A DNA stretch of 14,506 nucleotides from JBHIDJ01 sp046760105 (GTDB lineage Bacteria > Pseudomonadota > Gammaproteobacteria > Acidiferrobacterales > SPGG2). Position numbers and translations under genes: made by a program. Of this stretch, positions 5,799 to 13,102 are shown one piece after another (the stretch's first letter is position 1; each line of letters starts with the position of its first letter). The DNA lies in NCBI GenBank assembly GCA_046760105.1, contig JBHIDJ010000079.1:1-14506 (forward strand). Direction: 5' to 3'. The notes beneath the pieces were generated by a model that ran no database searches, was not told the DNA's origin, and saw only the letters and a program-made list of their open reading frames with translations.

Positions 5799-7649
5799 TT
5801 AGTCTGCCTCCCGCTCGATGCTGCAGCAATGAGGTGCATTCATGCCTTCTACTGCGACACGCGCCTCTTCCGTTGCAAGCACCGCTCCAGTGACGGGATT
5901 GGGCCGAAAGGTGGTGCAGCCTTTGAGTCCTTTGTCGAAGGCTATTTCGTAAAGGCAATGAAAGTCCTCGAAGGGGTAGTCCTCGGGAACGTTGATGGTT
6001 TTGGAGATTGCGTTATCAACGTAGGGCTGCAACGCGGCCTGCATGGTCAGATGGGCCGTTGGCGATAAGCTGCTTGCGTCGACAAATTGTTCCGGTAGTG
6101 ATGCGTGCATGCCTTTCTCACTTTGCCACAAACGATAAGCGTAGTCTGTTAAGTGGTAAGTAGCGTAGGTCCCTTCCGCTTCGAGAACCCGGCGCGAATA
6201 GGAAAAGTCATACACGGGCTCAACACCGCTCGAGATGTTATTTGCGAGCATGCTTATCGTACCAGTCGGTGCGATCGTGGTAAGGTGGCTGTTGCGTATC
6301 CCATGCTCGGTGATCCCAGTCCTTATATCCTCGGGCAGGCTTCGAATGAAATGCCCCTCAAGGTGCCTTTCTTTGTCAAACAACGGAAAGGAGCCCTTTT
6401 CCTGCGCCAGTGCAATCGAGGTGCGGTAAGCCGTGTAGCATATGGTGCGCATGACGCTGGCAGCGATGTCACGTGCCCGTTGTTCGCCATAGTGGAGGCC
6501 GAGCATAATCAGGGCGTCACCCAGGCCGGTAAACCCTAGCCCGAGATGTCGGGAACCGTGTGCTTGTTGCGCTTGTTGCGTGAGCGGGAACTGCGAGACG
6601 TCAATGACATTGTCCAACATGCGCGTGGCGATCGCGGCGAGCTCTTCAATACCCCCCATATCGAGGTGGGCTTTGTCCGACAAAGGTGCGCGAACAAAGC
6701 GCGTGAGATTGATGGCGCCCAGATCGCAGGCCCCATAAGGTGGCAGCGGCACCTCGCCACAGGGGTTCGTAGCAGTAATGCGCTCTCGATACCAGAGGTT
6801 GTTAAGACGGTTAATGCGGTCGATAAACAATACCCCCGGTTCGGCGTAGTCATACGTGGCGCGCATGATCTTCTCCCAGAGATCCTGCGCCCTTATTCGC
6901 CGAAGAACCCGGCAAGGTACCGGCATACTATGGGGCGACCAGTGGCGCATAACCGTTTCGGCGCTTGCCTCGTCCGTTTCCCCGAGCTCTGCTGTCGGAA
7001 ACACCAAAGCCCACTCGTCATCTCGACGCACAGCTTCAATAAACTCATCGGTGACCTGGATAGATAGGTTGAAGTGACGCAGCTCGCGGCTTTCTCGTTT
7101 GGCTGCGACGTACACTTCAATATCAGGGTGGTCACAGCGCAGGGTGGCCATCATGGCCCCGCGACGCGCGCCGGTGGACAGCAAGGTTGAGCACATGCTG
7201 TCCCAGATGCGCATGAAGGAAACAGGGCCCGACGCGATGCTTCCCGTTGTGCGGGCTGGGGTCCCATGCGGTCGCAGCGTGGAAAAGTCATAGCCCACGC
7301 CACCCCCTTGCTGCATGGTAAGCGCGCCCTCCTTGAGGTTATCAAAGATGCTATCCATCGAGTCGTCGATTGCGCCCATCACAAAGCAGTTGAACAACGT
7401 CACCTTGTGATGGGTTCCGGCACCTGCCTGAATGCGCCCACCCGGTAGAAACTTGAATCCTTCCAATGCCTGGTAGAACCGCTGTTCCCATTGCTCGCGG
7501 TCGCTTGCTTCGACGCTAGCCAAGGCGCGAGCAATACGGCCCCACGTGTCCTCCACGGTGCGGTCATAGATCACCTTACCGTCCCGGTAGCGGTACTTGG
7601 TGTCCCAGATGTGGCGGGAAATGTCGGTGCCGAAATACTCCTTGCTCAT
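5799..7649 (-). CDS. nrdJ: Adenosylcobalamin-dependent ribonucleotide reductase, class II
   Basis: This 616-residue enzyme would reduce ribonucleotides to deoxyribonucleotides using adenosylcobalamin to make the active-site thiyl radical, independent of oxygen. Visible catalytic residues are Cys88 (LFNCFVM), Asn295, Cys297 and Glu299 in NPCGE (thiyl radical Cys297), and Cys308 in YGACDLGAINL. The 11-residue spacing of Cys297 and Cys308 is that of class II enzymes. The phosphate-binding APTGTISML lies at 460-468 and the GCTTFRPN signature at 577-584. There is no N-terminal ATP-cone, so allosteric activity control of that type is absent. The C-terminal tail carries adjacent Cys608-Cys609, probably the pair that re-reduces the active site. 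It starts 18 bp after the pncB stop on the same strand, without an obvious Shine-Dalgarno, suggesting co-transcription. Confidence 0.95.
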   Translation of the reverse strand: MSKEYFGTDISRHIWDTKYRYRDGKVIYDRTVEDTWGRIARALASVEASDREQWEQRFYQALEGFKFLPGGRIQAGAGTHHKVTLFNCFVMGAIDDSMDSIFDNLKEGALTMQQGGGVGYDFSTLRPHGTPARTTGSIASGPVSFMRIWDSMCSTLLSTGARRGAMMATLRCDHPDIEVYVAAKRESRELRHFNLSIQVTDEFIEAVRRDDEWALVFPTAELGETDEASAETVMRHWSPHSMPVPCRVLRRIRAQDLWEKIMRATYDYAEPGVLFIDRINRLNNLWYRERITATNPCGEVPLPPYGACDLGAINLTRFVRAPLSDKAHLDMGGIEELAAIATRMLDNVIDVSQFPLTQQAQQAHGSRHLGLGFTGLGDALIMLGLHYGEQRARDIAASVMRTICYTAYRTSIALAQEKGSFPLFDKERHLEGHFIRSLPEDIRTGITEHGIRNSHLTTIAPTGTISMLANNISSGVEPVYDFSYSRRVLEAEGTYATYHLTDYAYRLWQSEKGMHASLPEQFVDASSLSPTAHLTMQAALQPYVDNAISKTINVPEDYPFEDFHCLYEIAFDKGLKGCTTFRPNPVTGAVLATEEARVAVEGMNAPHCCSIEREAD

Positions 7650-7667
7650 AGTAGGGCAGCGATGCGC

Positions 7668-9029
7668 TTAGTTGGAAGCCTCCTGCTGGGCAACCTCTTG
7701 GTCTAGCTTGCCTGTCAGATCCTTGAGTGTCTGGGAAAACCGAACCGGGTAGGGCGGTTCCTCACCCAGTTTACGCAGATGTTCTGGCAAACAGTCGAGC
7801 TGCGCTGCCGCGCGCTTGCGCGATTGGGTTAGGGGTTCAGCCGGTATCAGGCGTTGCCCGCCCTGCATGACCTGCTGGATTAAGGGTTCTCCCGACTGAC
7901 GGTCATCCTCCACGGTGATAATGTCACCGCTCATGCGCTTGTCACCGGTATCGCTATAGGAACGGTAAACCTGTTTGCGGCCCGGCCAGGTCGCTTTACC
8001 TTCCGAGCGTTTGCGCCGCGGATGCCCGGCGTACTCCACCAGCTTATACGCACAGTCCAGGTACGGCGCATCTTCGGACGTGTCTAAGCGCGTCCCGATA
8101 CCAAAGCCGTCAATCGGTGCACCTTTGTCGAGGAGCTCACGCAACGCGGACTCGTCGAGATTGCCACTGCTGAAAATGTGGACCTTGCTTAGACCGCCCT
8201 CGTCGAGAATTTTTCGGACCTGGCGTGCGTGCTCGGCGAGGTCGCCACTATCCAGGCGTACCCCTTTCACGGCGATGCTGTGTTCCTTGAGTTGGGGTGC
8301 TAGCTCTACGACCTTCTGCGCAGCCGCCTCAGTATCGTAGGTGTCGATCAGCAACACGACATTGTCGGGCTGCGCGTAAGCAAAGTGTTCGAATGCCGCT
8401 GATTCACTCGTATGTGCCTGTACGAACGAGTGTGCCATGGTCCCGTAGATGGGGATATCAAACAGCTTTCCCGCGAGTACGGTGGCGGTGCCGCTAAAGC
8501 CGGCTAGGTAGCTCGCGCGGGCCGCCAGCAGGCCGGCCTCGGCCCCATGAGCACGCCGCAAGCCAAAGTCCACCAACAGTTTGCCGGGTGCTGCAAGCAC
8601 ACAGCGGGCGGCCTTGGATGTCAGCACCGTTTCGAAGTGAATCAGATTGATGAGTCGCGTTTCGATAAATTGTGCCTGCGGGATCGGGGCAGTGACGCGC
8701 AGGATCGGCTCGTTGGGAAAGAACACCGTGCCTTCGGGCATGGCGTGAACGTCCCCGGTGAATCGTAGGGTCGCGAGATAATCTACGAACTCCTGCGTAA
8801 AACGACCACTGTCTCGAAGCCACTGCAGCTCGTCATCTGTGAAATGCAGCGTCTCTAGGTACTGTAACGCCTCGTCGAGGCCCGCGGCTATCAGGAAACC
8901 GCGGCCAGGAGGCAGGTCCCGCACAAAAAACTCGTAAACGGCGGTCTCCTCCATGTCCTGCTCGAAGAAGCCCTGCAGCATGGTAAGCATGTAAAGATCT
9001 GTGAGCAGGGCGCTAGTGTTCGGACTCAT
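7668..9029 (-). CDS. pncB: Nicotinate phosphoribosyltransferase
   Basis: This 453-residue cytoplasmic enzyme joins nicotinate to PRPP, with ATP hydrolysis, to give nicotinate mononucleotide in the Preiss-Handler NAD salvage route. The N-terminal SALLTDLYMLTMLQGFF block, DFGLRRAHG (154-162), YGTMAHSF (195-202, with the likely phosphorylated His200) and VRLDSGDL (257-264) are family landmarks, followed by SSGNLDE and GFGIGTRLDTS for phosphate binding. Length is usual for the family. The last ~25 residues are polar and rich in Gln, Glu and Lys. The ATG at 9029 has no clear Shine-Dalgarno. nrdJ follows after 18 bp, and a nicotinamidase-fold hydrolase is divergent across 292 bp, which fits a salvage locus. 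Very firm identification. Confidence 0.96.
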   Translation of the reverse strand: MSPNTSALLTDLYMLTMLQGFFEQDMEETAVYEFFVRDLPPGRGFLIAAGLDEALQYLETLHFTDDELQWLRDSGRFTQEFVDYLATLRFTGDVHAMPEGTVFFPNEPILRVTAPIPQAQFIETRLINLIHFETVLTSKAARCVLAAPGKLLVDFGLRRAHGAEAGLLAARASYLAGFSGTATVLAGKLFDIPIYGTMAHSFVQAHTSESAAFEHFAYAQPDNVVLLIDTYDTEAAAQKVVELAPQLKEHSIAVKGVRLDSGDLAEHARQVRKILDEGGLSKVHIFSSGNLDESALRELLDKGAPIDGFGIGTRLDTSEDAPYLDCAYKLVEYAGHPRRKRSEGKATWPGRKQVYRSYSDTGDKRMSGDIITVEDDRQSGEPLIQQVMQGGQRLIPAEPLTQSRKRAAAQLDCLPEHLRKLGEEPPYPVRFSQTLKDLTGKLDQEVAQQEASN

Positions 9030-9321
9030 CGAAGTGGGGCTAATCGCTACCTAGTGTTGCAGTCGTACACTGGCGAGTACAATGACAAGGAACCCGGCAT
9101 CTACCGAACTGCTACCGTTAGCCACGCTGTCAAGCTATCATTTACGCGTCGCGGCCTTGCCGGCGGTCGTCCTTACGGACAATTTTAAGGTAGCTCGCCC
9201 GGGCAAACCAGTTCTTGTCAGTTGTTGCCCGCCAGCTGGGGGTAATGTGTTCACGTTCGTCCTAACACGGCTGCCTGATGTCATTTAACTGGCCCAACCT
9301 GTAAGCCGAAGAACTGCCGAC
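9030..9321. promoter_or_regulatory. Divergent intergenic region, pncB and hydrolase
   Basis: This 292-bp region must hold the promoters of both divergent genes. A perfect TTGACA lies on the minus strand at 9133-9128, but no matching -10 box follows at 16-18 bp. The 8-mer CTAGTGTT at 9051 repeats one at 9013 inside pncB. The small plus-strand frame 9082-9288 (68 aa) looks like chance. Confidence 0.4.
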
Positions 9322-10356
9322 ATGTCACACGCCGAACTTTCCGTCCCATCCCATTTCGCACCCGAGCAAGTCGGTCATGTATGGCGCGTGCCGTATCAGG
9401 AACGTGCAGCGCAGGCTCACGAATGGTCGGTGCAACATGGTATCAGGCCAGCGGCCGAAGATGCCTTCAGGATTGGCCTGCTGGTCGTCGATGCACAGAA
9501 TACGTTCTGTATGCCGGAATTTGAGCTGTTTGTCGCTGGACGCTCAGGCACGGGAGCGGTCGATGACAATCGCCGGCTGTGCGAGTTTATCTACCGCAAC
9601 CTAGGCGTAATCACCCGGGTGATCCCGACTATGGACACGCATCAGGCAATGCAGATCTTCCATGCGATATATCTGGTCGACGAGCATGGGAAGCACCCGG
9701 CCCCTTTCACCCTTGTGGCCGTTGAAGAGATAGAGCAGGGGCACTGGAAGTTTGATCCCGAAGTCGCGCGTGGCCTTCACATGGAGTACGGCTACGGGCA
9801 GAGGCACTTACTGCATTACGTAAAGAAGTTGAGAGATACTGGCAAGTACGACCTTACCATTTGGCCATATCACTCAATGCTGGGCGGAATCGGTCACGCG
9901 TTGGTGCCCGCAGTGGAAGAGGCGATCTTTTTCCACAGCATTGCTAGATATAGTCAGCCGGATTTCCGGATTAAGGGCAACAATCCGCTGACAGAGCATT
10001 ACTCGGTGCTCGGGCCTGAGGTAACGGCTGGGCCGGACGGACAGGCGATTGCACAGAAGGACCAACAACTGATCGACAGTCTGCTGAAGTTTGACGCAGT
10101 CCTTGTCGCTGGCCAAGCCAAGAGCCACTGTGTAGCTTGGACGATCGACGATCTATTGCGCGGCGCGCTTGAGCGCGACCAGGCGCTAGCGAGCAAGATC
10201 TATCTACTTGAAGACTGTACCTCAGCCGTGGTCGTGCCAGGTATCATCGATTATACGGACGAGGCAAATGCGGCTTTTCAGAGATTTGCGGACGCCGGTA
10301 TGCACGTGGTCCAGTCCACCGATCCGATCAGGAGCTGGTCGGGCGTCAAGCTGTGA
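9322..10356 (+). CDS. Isochorismatase-fold cysteine hydrolase, possible nicotinamidase
   Basis: This 344-residue protein belongs to the cysteine hydrolase superfamily of nicotinamidase and isochorismatase. A candidate catalytic triad can be read: Asp57 in LLVVDAQNTF, Lys218 in DFRIKGNNP and Cys270 in VAGQAKSHCVAW. Asp105 and His107 (PTMDTH) sit where PncA-type enzymes bind their metal. It is far longer than E. coli PncA (about 213 aa), with an N-terminal extension of ~48 residues and an insertion at ~115-180. Nicotinamidase would turn nicotinamide into nicotinate, the substrate of PncB encoded divergently next door, so the neighbourhood favours that role, but other amide substrates are possible. 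The start has only a weak GAAGAA before the ATG. The gene converges on polX with 36 bp between. Confidence 0.82.
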   Translation: MSHAELSVPSHFAPEQVGHVWRVPYQERAAQAHEWSVQHGIRPAAEDAFRIGLLVVDAQNTFCMPEFELFVAGRSGTGAVDDNRRLCEFIYRNLGVITRVIPTMDTHQAMQIFHAIYLVDEHGKHPAPFTLVAVEEIEQGHWKFDPEVARGLHMEYGYGQRHLLHYVKKLRDTGKYDLTIWPYHSMLGGIGHALVPAVEEAIFFHSIARYSQPDFRIKGNNPLTEHYSVLGPEVTAGPDGQAIAQKDQQLIDSLLKFDAVLVAGQAKSHCVAWTIDDLLRGALERDQALASKIYLLEDCTSAVVVPGIIDYTDEANAAFQRFADAGMHVVQSTDPIRSWSGVKL

Positions 10357-10367
10357 TCTCCATTCTG

Positions 10368-10382
10368 CGTCGTTGAGCGACG
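10368..10382. terminator. Small hairpin between convergent hydrolase and polX
   Basis: CGTCG and CGACG form a 5-bp stem around a 5-base loop in the 36-bp gap between two converging stop codons. A pyrimidine-rich GTCCTTTCC follows on the plus strand, but there is no real T-run. The location suits a terminator; the structure is weak. Confidence 0.25.
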
Positions 10383-10392
10383 GTCCTTTCCG

Positions 10393-12117
10393 CTAGATGG
10401 TGCGTCTAAGTAGCTTGCGCACGTCGCGTAGTGGCCGCGTGTTCAACACATGGCGTGCCTCGAGCCAGCCACGCCGCGCCTGACCGACCCCAAAGCGCAG
10501 GTTATCAAATCCCCCAGGCCGGTGAGCATCGGAGTCGATAGTTATTAAGACGTCTTCATCCTTGGCGACCTGGCAGTACCGATCGATGAGGTCCAGACGC
10601 TTGGGTTGTGCGTTAAGTTCAAGAAAACAGCCTCGATTTCTCGCCTCGCGGATTACGCGGATCATGTCCACATCAAAGGCGTCGCGTTCCTCGATCAATC
10701 GACCGCTCGGATGTGCCAAGATGCTGAAGTGAGGGTGATTCATAGCACGCACAATACGTTGTGTCTGTTTTGCCCGCGTCAGAGTGAACTTCCTATGCAC
10801 CGCCCCCACGACCAGATCCAATTTGCCCAGGACCGCATCAGGAAGATCCAGGCCCCCGTCTTCCAGGATATCCACTTCAATGCCTTTCAGCACGTGGATG
10901 CCCTCGATTTCTTCGTTTAGACGATCGATCTCGTCGATTTGCACTGAGAGACGACGGCAATCCAGACCGCACGCCACAGTGAGGCTCTTGGAGTGGTCAG
11001 TGATCGCGAGATACTGGAATCCCCGGTCTCGTGCCGCTAAGACCATTTCATCGAGGCTACCTTCGCCATCCGACGCCCGCGTATGCACGTGCAGATCACC
11101 CTTCAGATCGGAGAGCTGCACCAGCTTAGGCAGTTCACCCCGTCGAGCCGCTTCGATTTCCCCACGATTTTCCCGCAGTTCCGGTGCGATGTGGGGCAGG
11201 CCCACAGTCGCGTAAACGGATTTCTCCGTCTCGCCGGCAACACGCCTATCGTTTTTGAATACACCGTACTCGTTGATCTTAAGACCGCGTCGCTGCCCCA
11301 GGCGGCGAATGGCAATATTGTGTGCCTTCGACCCGGTGAAATATTGAAGGGCTGCACCCAGACTCGTCTTGTCCACGACGCGCAAGTCAACCTGTAGGCC
11401 GCACTTAAGGATTACGGTAGAGCGTGTGCTCCCCTTGGAGACAACCTCTCGTACTTCATCGTACGCCCTGAAGCGATCCATGGCCGGGCTTCCACCGCTG
11501 GCGGTGGCGAGGATATCTAAATCGCCAACGGTCTCCTTCCGCCGCCGATAACTGCCCGCCACGTCTACGTGTTTGACGCCCACGGTTTGCTTCAAGTATT
11601 CCACCAAGGGTTCCGCATACTGGGCGGCAACAGCTAGGACGAACCGACGTTTCTTTTCTTGATGGGCCTCAAGCGCCCCTAAGATGTGGCGCTCGGTTTT
11701 TTCGCCAAATCCCGGGAGATCGCGAATGCGACCGTCCCGGACGGCCCGGTGGAGTTGCTTCGGCGTATTGATACCGAGTTCTTTGTAAAGAATATGCACC
11801 CGCTTGGGCCCGAGGCCGGGAATCTTCAGCAGCGCAGCGAGGGCGGCGGGCACGCGCCTGTGTAATTCCTTGAGTGCCTTACACGTGCCCGTATCAATAA
11901 TCTCTTTGATCTTCGCCGCGAGGTCCTTGCCGATGCCAGGAATCCGGGTTGCATCCTCACCTTTTTCGATCAATGTCCTAAGATCGGGCCCGAGAGCCTG
12001 GATCGTGCGAGCGGCGTTTCGGTATGCGCGCACCCGGAAGGGGTTGGCACCTTCGATCTCGAGCAGATCGGCGATCTCATCGAAGATAGCGGCGATGTCG
12101 GCGTTATGTATCGGCAT
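10393..12117 (-). CDS. polX: DNA polymerase X with PHP domain
   Basis: This 574-residue protein is the bacterial PolX type: a polymerase-beta-like gap-filling enzyme fused to a PHP phosphoesterase that acts as 3'-5' exonuclease or end-cleaner in base-excision repair. Helix-hairpin-helix motifs are at PGIGKD (60-65), PGLGPK (100-105) and PGFGEK (135-140). The nucleotidyltransferase site is GSYRRRKETVGDLDIL with Asp199 and Asp201, plus Asp244 (QVDLRVV). PHP metal ligands all look intact: His343 and His345 (DLHVHT), Asp374-His375 (ITDHS), Glu414, His441, His469 (AHPSG), and Asp530 with His532 (DSDAH). Both activities are therefore expected. It lies 66 bp downstream of the DUF72 gene on the same strand. 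No Shine-Dalgarno precedes the ATG. Confidence 0.96.
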   Translation of the reverse strand: MPIHNADIAAIFDEIADLLEIEGANPFRVRAYRNAARTIQALGPDLRTLIEKGEDATRIPGIGKDLAAKIKEIIDTGTCKALKELHRRVPAALAALLKIPGLGPKRVHILYKELGINTPKQLHRAVRDGRIRDLPGFGEKTERHILGALEAHQEKKRRFVLAVAAQYAEPLVEYLKQTVGVKHVDVAGSYRRRKETVGDLDILATASGGSPAMDRFRAYDEVREVVSKGSTRSTVILKCGLQVDLRVVDKTSLGAALQYFTGSKAHNIAIRRLGQRRGLKINEYGVFKNDRRVAGETEKSVYATVGLPHIAPELRENRGEIEAARRGELPKLVQLSDLKGDLHVHTRASDGEGSLDEMVLAARDRGFQYLAITDHSKSLTVACGLDCRRLSVQIDEIDRLNEEIEGIHVLKGIEVDILEDGGLDLPDAVLGKLDLVVGAVHRKFTLTRAKQTQRIVRAMNHPHFSILAHPSGRLIEERDAFDVDMIRVIREARNRGCFLELNAQPKRLDLIDRYCQVAKDEDVLITIDSDAHRPGGFDNLRFGVGQARRGWLEARHVLNTRPLRDVRKLLRRTI

Positions 12118-12183
12118 GGCTGATTTTGCCGGCCCGGGGTCCGTTCCAATACAATCCGAGCAGTTCCAACAGCTCCGCGCAAT

Positions 12184-12930
12184 TCATGCGGTTCGCTTGC
12201 CTCGGTCGACCAAATGTATCAATCGCAATGCGTCACTGGGCGCGGCGCCTTCGGCGTCATTGTCGAAATAAACATGTACACCTCGTCCTTCCTTTAACCA
12301 AGCTCGTATGCGTCTGGCCCAGTTCTTGAGCGATGCAGCACTGTATGCGGAGGCATATGTTCGCGTGTGTCCATGGAGACGCACATAAACCATATCGGTT
12401 GTGACCGCATCCCACATGGGCCAGTCGGCCGCGTCTGATATGCACACCGCAAGCTGATGGGCGCGGAGGCAGTCCGCGACTTCCTCGTCGAACCACGAGA
12501 TGTGGCGAAACTCGAGCGCGTGCCGCGTGTCGGGCCAGCGCTGTAAGGCTAGCGCAAAGACGCGCAGCTTCTCCATGTTCTTACGTAGTTGCGCGGGCAT
12601 CTGCCAAACGACAGCAGCAAGTTTATCACCCAGACTTTGGGCGCGTTCCCGATCGAGGCGAATCGAAGCAAGCGGTTCATTCAGTTTTTTGTTATGCGTA
12701 AGAAAACGGTTACCCTTAATGGCAAAGCGAAAGTGCTCGGGAGTCTCATCGCGCCAGCGTTCGAACGTACGCTTTTCCTGCAGCCGATAAAAGGTGGCAT
12801 TTACCTCGATGCCGGTGAAGTGCTCAGCACAGAAACGCAGCCAGTCCTTCCGCCGGACGCCATGGTAGAAGTTGTCTTTCCACGCCTCGTAGTTCCACCC
12901 ACTGGTGCCGATGTAGGCATTTCCTGCCAC
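12184..12930 (-). CDS. DUF72 family protein (YecE-like)
   Basis: This 248-residue protein spans a full DUF72 domain, a TIM-barrel-like fold. Family landmarks are the start AYIGTSGWNYEAWKDNFY, then GIEVNATFYR (40-49), FRFAIKGNRFLTH, the LEFRHISWF block (139-147) and the C-terminal VYFDNDAEGAAPSDA. The biochemical function of DUF72 is not established; some members occur near DNA-repair or FeS-related genes. The start codon is GTG at 12930, with GAGG 11 nt upstream as the best ribosome binding match. It sits between rtcB and polX, all on the minus strand, and may share their transcript, since no strong terminator is visible in either gap. Confidence 0.9.
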   Translation of the reverse strand: MAGNAYIGTSGWNYEAWKDNFYHGVRRKDWLRFCAEHFTGIEVNATFYRLQEKRTFERWRDETPEHFRFAIKGNRFLTHNKKLNEPLASIRLDRERAQSLGDKLAAVVWQMPAQLRKNMEKLRVFALALQRWPDTRHALEFRHISWFDEEVADCLRAHQLAVCISDAADWPMWDAVTTDMVYVRLHGHTRTYASAYSAASLKNWARRIRAWLKEGRGVHVYFDNDAEGAAPSDALRLIHLVDRGKRTA

Positions 12931-13102
12931 CTGCCTACTGTCCTCAAGCAGACGTTAGTCGATTACGCAGTTTGAACTGCGTGGGATGGTGAACACGAAC
13001 GGCGAGCCCGGGCCCTCCAGCGAAGCAGGACAGCGCCGCGCAGAAGGGTCTGCCGGCGCTTGTAAAATCCATCGCAATCCGTGAGCGCTGCTCGTCGACG
13101 TC
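12931..13102. other. rtcB-DUF72 spacer with palindrome
   Basis: This 172-bp spacer includes a palindrome at 12965-12982, ACGCAGTT-TG-AACTGCGT, with 8-bp arms, placed 35 bp upstream of the DUF72 start, and a GCCCGGGC at 13006-13013. Neither is followed by a T-run on the minus strand. The palindrome could be an operator or a processing hairpin. An antisense-free minus-strand frame continues across it (12955-13164) but has no supported start. Confidence 0.4.

Noticed and set aside
5590..5958. 122-aa minus-strand frame spanning the end of nrdJ
   Set aside because: The upper half is a shadow of nrdJ; only the part in the gap is mentioned as a weak finding.
9128..9133. Perfect TTGACA on the minus strand as pncB promoter
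   Set aside because: No -10-like hexamer lies 16-18 bp downstream.
9082..9288. 68-aa plus-strand frame in the pncB-hydrolase gap
   Set aside because: Lies where promoters are expected, has no recognisable motif and no Shine-Dalgarno.
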